Source: Nitrospira sp. (lineage in GTDB: Bacteria; Nitrospirota; Nitrospiria; Nitrospirales; Nitrospiraceae). From it: DNA of 5,173 bases. The first letter of the stretch is position 1. Every line of letters begins with the position of its first letter. A model generated the notes under the pieces. That model was not told where the DNA came from and did no database searches. It saw nothing but the letters and a program-made list of their open reading frames with translations. The stretch lies in NCBI GenBank assembly GCA_015904045.1, contig JABMDG010000068.1:15838-21010 (forward strand). Reading direction: 5' to 3'. Both the position numbers and the translations under genes were made by a program. Of this stretch, positions 1 through 5,173 are shown one piece after another.

Positions 1-480
1 CATATTTCCTGGTCCCATACCTTCTCGATGCCCCATCATGCCCGGTCCGTGGCTCCCTGCGAATGTACGCTCATACTGGATGAGGGCCCAAATGTCGTTG
101 TCGGACAAGACCGAACCAAATGCGATCATGGCTGTGCCCGGTGAACCATATTTGATGGCCCAGAACAATTCGCCCTCGGTGCGATGGCGCCAGAAACCGT
201 GGTGCTGGAAGTTACGGGGCGAGGGATTCAAGCTCGCAGCCGCCGGCCCCTTGCCGTCGCCATCTATTCCATGACAGGTGACGCAGCCGCCTTTGCCGTT
301 GTACACCGTCTTGCCCTGCGCAATGACCTCGGGAGAATTCGACAAGGGGTTCTTGAGCGCCCTCGCTTCAGCCAACTTATCGGCAGGCACGACTTGTTGC
401 ATCATGTGGCGCTCTGCGGCACCGGCAGGGGCCACAGAGCACATCGCGGCGACCAATAACGTCAACAACCTCGTCTTCAT
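1..480 (-). CDS. Exported monoheme c-type cytochrome, C-terminus cut by left window edge
   Basis: The frame is open from an ATG at 480 to the window edge, giving 160 codons with no stop, so the C-terminus is missing. Residues 1-22 look like a Sec signal peptide: MKTR, then a hydrophobic stretch ending in AGAA. The haem c motif CVTCH is at residues 66-70 and is followed by GIDGDGKGP, typical of small class I cytochromes. Met118, in the segment GSPGTAMIAF, is the likely second axial ligand. The visible end (about residues 142-160) is rich in Gly, Met and His. A Shine-Dalgarno stretch (AGGAAAGGA, about 489-497) sits 8 bases from the ATG. The stop of ppk2 is 42 bases upstream, so the two are probably cotranscribed. 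The expected role is periplasmic electron transfer; the partner is unknown. The family call is firm, the specific function is not. Confidence 0.9.
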   Translation of the reverse strand, partial: MKTRLLTLLVAAMCSVAPAGAAERHMMQQVVPADKLAEARALKNPLSNSPEVIAQGKTVYNGKGGCVTCHGIDGDGKGPAAASLNPSPRNFQHHGFWRHRTEGELFWAIKYGSPGTAMIAFGSVLSDNDIWALIQYERTFAGSHGPGMMGHREGMGPGNM

Positions 481-522
481 TCTTGTGTTCCTTTCCTCGG
501 CGATACCAAACACCTTCCGACA

Positions 523-1584
523 TTACAGGTCCAGTTCCACCATCTTGCGGTGGAATCGAACGATCACATTCGGATCGGGCGTCAGCCTAATCTGCGCTTC
601 GTCCTTTCCTTTGTAGGGGAGAAGGTTCAGGACATAGCGCAAGCTTTCCAGTCGCGCAGCCTGCTTGTCGTTCGCCTGCACGATGATCCAGGGGCTAAAG
701 GTCGAGTGCGTCTTGCTGAACATTTCCTCTTTGCAGCGGGTATACGCGTCCCACAGCTCCTGCGCCTTCTCATCGACCGGACTCAGCTTCCACTGCTTGA
801 GCGGATTCTGTCGCCTCGCCTCGAATCGCCTGGCTTGTTCGTCCTTGGAGATGGAGAACCAGAACTTGATGATGGTCACACCGTCTTCATAGAGCATGTG
901 TTCGAATTCGGGAACCTGCTGGAGAAATCGCTGGTGTTCCTTTTTTGTGCAGAATCCCATCACCGGTTCAACCACGGCGCGGTTGTACCAACTCCGGTCG
1001 AAGAACACGATTTCACCCCTATTGGGGAGCTGGTGAATATAGCGCTGGAAATACCACTGGCCCCGTTCTGCGTCGGTCGGTTTCGGCAGGGCCACGACGC
1101 GCATCGCGCGAGGATTCAGATGCTCGGTGAACCGGCGGATCGTGCCGCCCTTCCCAGCCGCATCCCGTCCTTCGACCAAAATTGCGATCCGTTCCCCGCT
1201 GCTCTGAACCCACCGTTGCAGCCTGACCAATTCGACTTGCAATTGCCGCAACTCCTGTTCGTACAGCAGGGTCTTGCGCACTTCATCGATATCGACGGCT
1301 TTGTTTTCAAGGAGCTTCAGAAACCCTTTCCTTGTGTTGACCCTTCGGAGATCATCCGCGGTCAAGACGTAGCCCGACTCGCCGATACGTCCGAGCCCCT
1401 GGGCGATCAAGGCGCTATGCGGGACTTGGTACCCGTCCCCCTCCCGCGGCACCTTCGTGGGAATGGTCTCCAGCCCATTGACATCGAGCGACCCTGCCCG
1501 GTTCACACGTTCGTCCGCTACGTTCTCGCCCCGGCGATCCTTGCGGTCTTTTGATTTCCCTGTCGAGTCGCTGTCGGCCGCCAT
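523..1584 (-). CDS. ppk2: Polyphosphate kinase 2 (PPK2), class I-like
   Basis: A 353-residue cytoplasmic kinase that transfers phosphate between polyphosphate and nucleoside di/triphosphates. The Walker A motif is at residues 138-147 (EGRDAAGKGG, Lys145). The Walker B-like segment is at 191-202 (EIVFFDRSWYNR, Asp196), and the basic lid is near 252-269 (RRFEARRQNPLKQWKLSP). The segment LPKPTDAERGQWYFQRY at 167-182 and the single kinase domain fit the class I PPK2 type, which in characterised members favours NDP phosphorylation. The first 60 residues or so are charged and probably disordered, followed by a helical region at about 75-127. I chose ATG 1584 because AGAGGTG (1589-1595) precedes it closely; the frame stays open to 1737, but that extension overlaps dsrE and has no PPK2 character. 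It starts 38 bases after dsrE. The family is certain; the preferred nucleotide cannot be read from sequence alone. Confidence 0.96.
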   Translation of the reverse strand: MAADSDSTGKSKDRKDRRGENVADERVNRAGSLDVNGLETIPTKVPREGDGYQVPHSALIAQGLGRIGESGYVLTADDLRRVNTRKGFLKLLENKAVDIDEVRKTLLYEQELRQLQVELVRLQRWVQSSGERIAILVEGRDAAGKGGTIRRFTEHLNPRAMRVVALPKPTDAERGQWYFQRYIHQLPNRGEIVFFDRSWYNRAVVEPVMGFCTKKEHQRFLQQVPEFEHMLYEDGVTIIKFWFSISKDEQARRFEARRQNPLKQWKLSPVDEKAQELWDAYTRCKEEMFSKTHSTFSPWIIVQANDKQAARLESLRYVLNLLPYKGKDEAQIRLTPDPNVIVRFHRKMVELDL

Positions 1585-1588
1585 ATCA

Positions 1589-1595
1589 CACCTCT
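1589..1595 (-). promoter_or_regulatory. Ribosome binding site fixing the ppk2 start
   Basis: AGAGGTG on the minus strand lies 4 bases before ATG 1584 (6 bases from the GAGG core). It decides against the 51-residue upstream extension of the same frame, which would overlap dsrE. Confidence 0.75.
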
Positions 1596-1622
1596 TTCGT
1601 CTGTCGCATTTGAGTATAACGG

Positions 1623-1982
1623 TCAGAACGCCACGTTCCGGTCTCGTTCGGCCACAGCCTTGATGTAATCCGGCATGCCCTTGATCGATGCCCCGGCCAC
1701 CAGATCCGCTCCGCCGATCTGCCTGGCAACGGCGCATGCGCCGCAGACCCAGATCGTCACGCCCGACGCCTGCACGGCGGCCAGAAGATCTTTCAGCGGT
1801 GTCAGGTTCACGCCGGTCACATGGTCCGCGACGCCTTTTCGTCCCAACGTCACAGCTTCATTCCACAGCCACAGCACCACATCATGCCCCTGCTCCTTCG
1901 CCGTCTTCGCCGCCATGAATGGGAGAGTTGCCATAGTTGGATCGTCTGTTCCTCGACTGCCGGAAATAATGAACGTTGCCAC
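1623..1982 (-). CDS. DsrE-like sulfur-transfer family protein with CxxC motif
   Basis: A 119-residue cytoplasmic protein starting with GTG. It has the alternating beta/alpha pattern of the DsrE/DsrF-like family: a strand at residues 3-8, a helix near 15-30, a strand at 34-39 (VVLWLW), and a strand at 75-79 leading into WVCGAC. Cys80 and Cys83 form a CxxC at the place where DsrE proteins carry their sulfur-binding cysteine. Known family members relay sulfane sulfur in sulfur oxidation or tRNA thiolation; several others have no known role and are often annotated only as DsrE or peroxiredoxin-like. A perfect AAGGAGG (1988-1994) 5 bases from the GTG fixes the start. It follows osmC by 151 bases and precedes ppk2 by 38. 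Next to a TsdA-like enzyme, a role in sulfur handling is reasonable inference. There is no sign of DsrF or DsrH partners. Confidence 0.87.
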   Translation of the reverse strand: MATFIISGSRGTDDPTMATLPFMAAKTAKEQGHDVVLWLWNEAVTLGRKGVADHVTGVNLTPLKDLLAAVQASGVTIWVCGACAVARQIGGADLVAGASIKGMPDYIKAVAERDRNVAF

Positions 1983-1987
1983 TTCTG

Positions 1988-1994
1988 CCTCCTT
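1988..1994 (-). promoter_or_regulatory. Perfect Shine-Dalgarno supporting a GTG start
   Basis: AAGGAGG on the minus strand sits 5 bases before GTG 1982. It is the strongest ribosome binding site in the window and makes the non-ATG start of the DsrE-like gene convincing. Confidence 0.85.
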
Positions 1995-2043
1995 GGTTTG
2001 TTCTTCGTACCTCGTCGTTCATATCTCGCAAGCCTGGGTCACG

Positions 2044-2060
2044 AGTAACTGATCAGTACT
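2044..2060. repeat. Near-perfect palindrome in the osmC-dsrE gap (possible operator)
   Basis: The sequence AGTAACTGATCAGTACT contains the perfect 10-bp palindrome ACTGATCAGT (2048-2057). Outer AGT/ACT arms pair once a single extra A (2047) is looped out. It lies 61 bases upstream of the dsrE GTG, in the longest gap of the putative operon. No T-run follows on either strand, so it is not a rho-independent terminator. An operator is possible; chance is not excluded. Confidence 0.35.
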
Positions 2061-2133
2061 TATCGGCCATTCCTCGGCCCATTGACCAGCGGTCGTTGAT
2101 CGGTAACCGCTTTACACTTGCTTCACCAAGATC

Positions 2134-2550
2134 CTATGGATGGGCTACCGATAGCTTATGAGGATTCAAGGTGATTGCGACGGTCAGCGCGCCCGCGATT
2201 GATTGATGGACGGTGCAGCCATGCGCGACTTTCAACAACCGCTCTTTTTGTTCTGACGGAATTCGATGGGGAAGATGGATGGCAATATCGATCCGGCCGA
2301 CACGGTGCGGACTTTCGGCCATGGCCCATTCCGCATCGACGCTCAGCCCATCCTGCGAAATGTTGTGCCGCGCACAAAACTGGCCTGTGAAGTAGGCGAC
2401 ACAGCTGGCCACCGACCCGACAAACAGCTCGACCGGACTCATCCCGGCATCTTGCCCGTTGTCGTCGACCGGCTGATCGGTGACGATGCGATGTTTGCCG
2501 CTCGTGATGTCGTAGCGAGTGCCGCCATGATAGGACGCCGTAAGTTTCAT
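2134..2550 (-). CDS. OsmC-family protein (first of two)
   Basis: A 138-residue cytoplasmic protein of the OsmC/Ohr family, whose members reduce organic or fatty-acid hydroperoxides through a reactive cysteine pair. Both cysteines are in place: Cys50 in SPVELFVGSVASC, at the start of the long central helix, and Cys112 in AHGCTVHQS. N-terminal beta strands with a glycine-containing turn (residues 1-25) fit the fold. I chose ATG 2550 (MKLTASYHGG); a TTG at 2559 in the same frame would add three residues, and no Shine-Dalgarno is ideal for either. It starts 54 bases after the tsdA-like stop, so cotranscription is likely. It differs strongly from the second OsmC protein at 4218-4652, so the pair is not a recent duplication. 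The exact substrate cannot be told; thiol, persulfide or peroxide chemistry all fit. Confidence 0.9.
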   Translation of the reverse strand: MKLTASYHGGTRYDITSGKHRIVTDQPVDDNGQDAGMSPVELFVGSVASCVAYFTGQFCARHNISQDGLSVDAEWAMAESPHRVGRIDIAIHLPHRIPSEQKERLLKVAHGCTVHQSIAGALTVAITLNPHKLSVAHP

Positions 2551-2604
2551 ACCCTTCAACCCCGCTCGTTCACGGTTGACGAATAGCCGATGACACGTGA
2601 CGCT

Positions 2605-3453
2605 TCAGTACGGGGATCCCGCCGGCTTTCCCCCGTTCGACCACACACGCGTCGTATCCGGAAAGTCTGGGCGTGATTGGCTATTGATGTAGGCCGCGAC
2701 ATCGAAGGCTTCGTCGTCCGTCACGGACCAGCCCCACCCGCGCGGCATATTCCCCTTGATGAATGCAGCCGCCACGCCAACTTGCGCCATCTCCGCGCCG
2801 ATGTTGTAGGAGCCGGCCCCCCAAACCGGCGGCGCCGCCACCGTTCCTTGTCCATCGGACCCGTGGCAGAAGACACATCGCTTCGCAAATACCTGCTTGC
2901 CCTTGGCGGAATCCGGCGGATGAGTCGATGTGATGCGGGGAATCCCCCGCCAGGGTACCGCGCTGCCGGGCGGAACGTTCTTCGACAACCAATCGATGTA
3001 GGCGACAATCGCCGAGAGTTTCGTACTGTCCGGGGGAAGCGCCCTGCCGTTCATGCTCCGCTCGAAACACTCGTTAATTCGATCCACGAGCCTCACTGAC
3101 CGGCCCGCGCGCGATTCGGGATAGAGAACGCTGATTCCAACGAAGGACGCAGCGCCAGGAGTGAGCCCCCCATCCAGATGGCAATTCGTACAGTTGAGCG
3201 CATTGCCGACGTAGCGTTTCCCGTACCCTTGCGTATCGACCACCATTTTGTAGCCCAACCTGATCTGCTCCCCCCGCCGATCTCCTGGAATAGTCTCCGG
3301 TGACGGTGGAGCAAACAGCGGATCTATACTTGCTCCGCGCTCCACCATGGCCGTAGACGCATCTTGTCCCGCGACGCGCGGAGGCGGCACACAACTCGTG
3401 GCAGCCGATACCAGGCACACCGCTGCGATGGCCACTATCGTACGTCCGTACAT
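2605..3453 (-). CDS. tsdA: TsdA-like dihaem cytochrome c, probable thiosulfate dehydrogenase
   Basis: A 282-residue exported protein with two haem c motifs, CTNCH (88-92) and CVFCH (193-197). Residues 1-20 form a hydrophobic leader ending in AATS before Cys21, followed by VPPP; this fits a lipoprotein signal, though the lipobox is not classical. The N-terminal domain has the TsdA signature: LNCTNCHLDGG, then AASFVG, DRINECFERSMNG (124-136) and AYIDWLS. TsdA enzymes join two thiosulfates to tetrathionate and pass two electrons to a cytochrome; their active-site haem has His/Cys ligation, and Cys129 is the natural candidate here. Met236 (KGNMPRG) probably ligates haem 2. GAGGTG (3460-3465) lies 6 bases before the ATG; a GTG at 3462 is a less likely start. 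The frame is open further upstream to 3771, but that part overlaps the previous gene and is not coding. Thiosulfate as substrate is inferred from the family. Confidence 0.87.
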   Translation of the reverse strand: MYGRTIVAIAAVCLVSAATSCVPPPRVAGQDASTAMVERGASIDPLFAPPSPETIPGDRRGEQIRLGYKMVVDTQGYGKRYVGNALNCTNCHLDGGLTPGAASFVGISVLYPESRAGRSVRLVDRINECFERSMNGRALPPDSTKLSAIVAYIDWLSKNVPPGSAVPWRGIPRITSTHPPDSAKGKQVFAKRCVFCHGSDGQGTVAAPPVWGAGSYNIGAEMAQVGVAAAFIKGNMPRGWGWSVTDDEAFDVAAYINSQSRPDFPDTTRVWSNGGKPAGSPY

Positions 3454-3459
3454 CGCTCG

Positions 3460-3465
3460 CACCTC
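3460..3465 (-). promoter_or_regulatory. Ribosome binding site fixing the tsdA-like start
   Basis: GAGGTG on the minus strand, 6 bases before ATG 3453. The same GAGGTG core precedes the neighbouring cytochrome gene (3906-3911) and ppk2, which supports this choice over the open upstream extension. Confidence 0.65.
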
Positions 3466-3517
3466 GCTCCTTTCGTGTCGTTCGATGAGAGACAGGCTCG
3501 CACAATAGGATTCGTCC

Positions 3518-3901
3518 TCATGGTCGCGTATCCGAGCCTGTTCCGAGTGTTCGCACGTAGGCCAGCACGTCCCAGATTTCCTCGTCGGACAGCGCATGTT
3601 TCCATGCTCCCATCGCGGTATTCGGTTTGCCATCATGAATACGCTTGAACAGTGTCCCATCGAGACGATTCTGAACGGCAGGTGAACTGAGATCCACCGG
3701 CGCGGGAACCAGCCGAACGCTCTGCACTCCTGTGCCGTCGATTCCATGGCAACGAATGCAGGTGTTGACATAGATCTCCCGCCCGCTGACCGAATCTCCT
3801 CCTTTTCCCGCCGAGGTGAGGTCCTTCAACCCCACACCTCCGGCAAATCCGGCCGATAGAATCCCTATCAGCAGAGCGAGTCCGACTCCAATAACACGCA
3901 T
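3518..3901 (-). CDS. Exported monoheme c-type cytochrome
   Basis: A 127-residue small class I cytochrome c. Residues 1-22 are a hydrophobic signal sequence (MRVIGVGLALLIGILSAGFAGG), either cleaved or kept as an anchor. The haem motif CIRCH is at 48-52, followed by GIDGTG. Met97 in KPNTAMGAW is the probable sixth ligand, and the C-terminal helix LSDEEIWDVLAYVRTL is typical of the family. AAGAGGTG (3906-3913) precedes the ATG closely. The tsdA-like gene starts 64 bases after its stop, in the same direction. A natural inference is that this protein accepts electrons from the TsdA-like enzyme, in a role like that of the TsdB cytochrome found beside tsdA in some bacteria. TsdB itself is dihaem, so this would be a different partner. 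It may be the first gene of the operon. Confidence 0.92.
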   Translation of the reverse strand: MRVIGVGLALLIGILSAGFAGGVGLKDLTSAGKGGDSVSGREIYVNTCIRCHGIDGTGVQSVRLVPAPVDLSSPAVQNRLDGTLFKRIHDGKPNTAMGAWKHALSDEEIWDVLAYVRTLGTGSDTRP

Positions 3902-4217
3902 ACAGCACCTCTTGACTGGATCGATAGTGCGAGCAGTATGCCACTCAACCGGACGGCTGATGGTGGAAAACCCTCTAGTTCATCGCGGACTTAGCCGGCT
4001 TGGGTCTGACCGCCACGGCAAGGATGAAAGAGAGTTGGCGAGAAACACCCCAGTGCCATTTCTGCCACTGGCGCAGGATGCTACAGAGGAGAGAGAGTCA
4101 ACGGTCGTTCGAAGACGACAACCGATCCCGAAGCTGAGAAGCATCGGTCCGTTCGCCCGATAGACGGCTAACGATAGACGTATGACAATAAAGCTAGTTG
4201 AGATAGAAACGATGTGG
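3902..4217. other. 316-base gap without a convincing gene; probable leader of the cytochrome operon
   Basis: This stretch separates the second osmC gene from the cytochrome/tsdA-like genes. I see no tRNA, no terminator with a T-run and no ORF with a good ribosome binding site. A minus-strand frame of about 54 codons and a plus-strand frame running through the cytochrome gene are open by chance or are remnants. The gap holds a 9-bp direct repeat (4158-4180) and a weak 6-bp hairpin (4050-4071). It is the most likely place for the promoter of the genes to its left, but I cannot name a good -35/-10 pair. Confidence 0.5.
4158..4180. repeat. 9-bp direct repeat CGATAGACG, spaced 5 bases
   Basis: CGATAGACG occurs at 4158-4166 and again at 4172-4180, separated by GCTAA, a 14-base period. 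It lies in the non-coding gap upstream of the cytochrome/tsdA-like genes and downstream of the osmC stop. The layout resembles a tandem binding site for a regulator, but nothing identifies one. Confidence 0.5.
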
Positions 4218-4652
4218 TTAGCGGATGACCGGTTCCACAGTCACGTTGGCTTTCATCGAGTTGGAAATCAGACAATTGGCTTCGGCTTTTTGGATCAGCT
4301 CTTTCGCCCTGGCGGCATCGTCATCCGACTCCAAAGTAATGGTCGGCTTGATCGTGATGGCAGTGAACTGAAACTTTCCTTCCACTAACTCCAGCCGGCC
4401 TTCCGCCGCGCTTTCATACGCGGAGAAGGCAAGGCCGGCCCGTTCCGCGACGGCGATGAACGTCGTCATCAGGCAGATATTCGCCGAGGCCACGAACAGA
4501 TCTTCCGGCGACCAAATCCCTTCATGCCCCTTGAATTCCGGCGGCGTCGCCACCTCCACATTCGGTTTGCCTTCGCAGAACATCGTGCCTTTGCGATGGT
4601 CCGTCCATTTAACCGTCGTATGGTACAGATAGACTTTGCTCCGAGTGTCCAT
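4218..4652 (-). CDS. OsmC-family protein (second)
   Basis: A 144-residue cytoplasmic protein of the OsmC/Ohr peroxidase-like family. The two family cysteines are present: Cys60 in PEDLFVASANIC, at the start of the central helix, and Cys127 in AEANCLISNS, a very typical OsmC C-terminal motif. The N-terminal strands (VYLYHTTVKWTDHRKG) and the GIWSPEDL segment before the helix also fit. The start at ATG 4652 has a GGGG-type ribosome binding site about 7 bases upstream. No other gene abuts it closely: a broken small ORF ends 57 bases upstream and 316 non-coding bases follow its stop, so it may be a separate unit. Expected activity is thiol-based reduction of organic hydroperoxides or related reactive species; the substrate is unknown. 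It shares only the family framework with the OsmC protein at 2134-2550. Confidence 0.92.
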   Translation of the reverse strand: MDTRSKVYLYHTTVKWTDHRKGTMFCEGKPNVEVATPPEFKGHEGIWSPEDLFVASANICLMTTFIAVAERAGLAFSAYESAAEGRLELVEGKFQFTAITIKPTITLESDDDAARAKELIQKAEANCLISNSMKANVTVEPVIR

Positions 4653-4678
4653 ATCATCCCCTTTCCGTTTCGTTCACT

Positions 4679-4715
4679 CCTCACCCCTTTACCCCTCACG
4701 GTTCAGACCTCACGG
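4679..4715. repeat. Short CCTCAC tandem-like repeats upstream of osmC
   Basis: CCTCAC occurs at 4679, 4694 and 4708, the last two as CCTCACGG, with spacings of 15 and 14 bases in a C/T-rich stretch (GTGAGG on the coding strand). It overlaps the end of the broken small ORF and runs up to the ribosome binding site region of the osmC gene. It may be a dispersed intergenic repeat of this genome or simple low-complexity drift. Confidence 0.4.
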
Positions 4716-4825
4716 CTTGGCATAAGCCCACCCCTGCTCCTGCCGCTCCATCAGCCGGACCATCGCCGGCACCGTATCCCCTATTCCTCGATCAAATCAT
4801 CCCGCGTGAGCTTCGCAGCCTTCAT
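4710..4825 (-). pseudogene. Small gene of about 38 codons, apparently broken by one frameshift
   Basis: On the minus strand an ATG at 4825 opens MKAAKLTRDDLIEE and meets TAG at 4783-4781. Exactly there, the next frame continues with GDTVPAMVRLMERQEQ and then GWAYAKP to a TGA at 4712-4710. Adding one base after TA of the TAG would give a Tyr codon (TAT or TAC) and join both parts into one protein of about 38 residues, EE-Y-GD. Codon choice is G/C-ending in both halves, as in the real genes here. No good ribosome binding site precedes the ATG, and an overlapping short frame (MEPETPVQIR) ends at the same ATG, so the true start may be further up. The protein is not recognised. It could be a decayed gene, a sequencing error or a recoded small gene. 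Confidence 0.4.
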
Positions 4826-4871
4826 CGTATTTGAACAGGCGTTTCTGGCTCCATCACGGAATGGCCGACAA

Positions 4872-5168
4872 CTACCTCTGTAGGTGTGTCACGGCCCAGA
4901 TGAAGAACAGGCCATAGACGCAGCCGAAGAACCAGGGAAAACTGACGGCGCGATGGGCCCACCATTGCCGATGCTGGCGAAACGCCCAGTTCGGCTTGAA
5001 GACGGGAGGCTCGTTGCGTGGATCTTCGATCATCTGTCGCGTTTCATGGAGTCGATAGAGGCCTGTAATGAGTTTCTGCCCTTGCCACTCCGGCGCAAAT
5101 TCAATTCCCCTCAACTGCCATTCCCACAATGCATTCTGCCCAGAAAGACGGCCGAGGACGATCGCCAT
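4872..5168 (-). CDS. Hypothetical small protein with one C-terminal membrane segment; start may lie outside the window
   Basis: I do not recognise this protein. The visible frame from ATG 5168 gives 98 residues. Residues 1-72 are polar and unusually rich in Trp, Arg and Gln, with a basic, aromatic stretch before the membrane (NWAFRQHRQWWAHR, 60-73). Residues 76-95 (SFPWFFGCVYGLFFIWAVTH) form one probable transmembrane helix, and the short tail LQR would lie on the opposite side. The frame is still open at the window edge and only five bases precede the ATG, so no ribosome binding site can be judged and the gene may be the 3' end of a longer one. Codon use matches the neighbours. It is followed by the broken small ORF. 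Confidence 0.6.
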   Translation of the reverse strand: MAIVLGRLSGQNALWEWQLRGIEFAPEWQGQKLITGLYRLHETRQMIEDPRNEPPVFKPNWAFRQHRQWWAHRAVSFPWFFGCVYGLFFIWAVTHLQR

Positions 5169-5173
5169 TTGAA

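Noticed and set aside
550..1554. Long plus-strand open frame of 334 codons
   Set aside because: It is the antisense of ppk2, whose motifs and ribosome binding site are clear; the plus-strand product shows no family features.
1585..1737. N-terminal extension of PPK2
   Set aside because: It overlaps dsrE and a good ribosome binding site precedes ATG 1584.
3454..3771. N-terminal extension of the TsdA-like protein
   Set aside because: The added 106 residues overlap the upstream cytochrome gene in another frame, lack family features and would bury the signal peptide; GAGGTG supports ATG 3453.
3921..3948. TTGAGT and TATCGA, 16 bases apart, as a sigma-70 promoter for the cytochrome gene
   Set aside because: Both hexamers are weak and the transcript would start at or inside the ribosome binding site.
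4041..4066. Sigma-54-like TGGCAC on the minus strand
   Set aside because: The -12 GC element is not at the required spacing, so the match is only half a promoter.
4050..4071. Hairpin CCAGTG/CACTGG with a 10-base loop
   Set aside because: The stem is only 6 bp with a long loop and no T-run on either strand, so it is not a credible terminator.
4102..4124. Imperfect hairpin around TTCGAA that resembles a tRNA T-loop
   Set aside because: The stem has a 2-base bulge, and no acceptor, D or anticodon arm can be found nearby.
3816..4163. Plus-strand open frame running from the cytochrome gene into the gap
   Set aside because: Its first part is antisense to the signal-peptide region of the cytochrome and no ribosome binding site is present; the part in the gap cannot be shown to be coding.

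Overview
All genes that can be supported lie on the minus strand and read from the right edge to the left. The base composition is moderately GC-rich, with G or C preferred at third codon positions. The window encodes three c-type cytochromes, a DsrE-family protein, two OsmC-family proteins and a polyphosphate kinase 2. This mix suggests a free-living, chemolithotrophic Gram-negative-type bacterium. Nitrospira or a relative is my best guess from gene content and style, but no marker gene proves it.

In transcription order: (1) a small hypothetical protein with one C-terminal membrane segment, possibly cut by the right edge (about 5168-4872); (2) a short, apparently frameshifted small gene (4825-4710); (3) an OsmC-family protein (4652-4218); (4) a gap of about 316 bases without a convincing gene (4217-3902); (5) an exported monoheme cytochrome c (3901-3518); (6) a TsdA-like dihaem cytochrome, probably a lipoprotein thiosulfate dehydrogenase (3453-2605); (7) a second, divergent OsmC-family protein (2550-2134); (8) a DsrE-like protein with a CxxC motif and a GTG start (1982-1623); (9) a class I-like PPK2 (1584-523); (10) a monoheme cytochrome c with a Met/Gly/His-rich tail, cut by the left edge (480-1).

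Genes 5 to 10 are closely spaced (38 to 64 bases, except 151 bases before dsrE) and could be one operon, with dsrE as a possible internal restart. A working model is that the TsdA-like enzyme oxidises thiosulfate outside the cytoplasm and passes electrons to the monoheme cytochrome encoded just upstream. DsrE and OsmC would handle reactive sulfur, persulfides or peroxides in the cytoplasm, and PPK2 would interconvert polyphosphate and nucleotides. The enzyme families are read from the sequence; the joint pathway is inference.

The points most worth a second look are the sulfur-themed cluster with its TsdA-like enzyme, the frameshifted small ORF at 4710-4825, the 9-bp direct repeat at 4158-4180, and the near-palindrome at 2044-2060.
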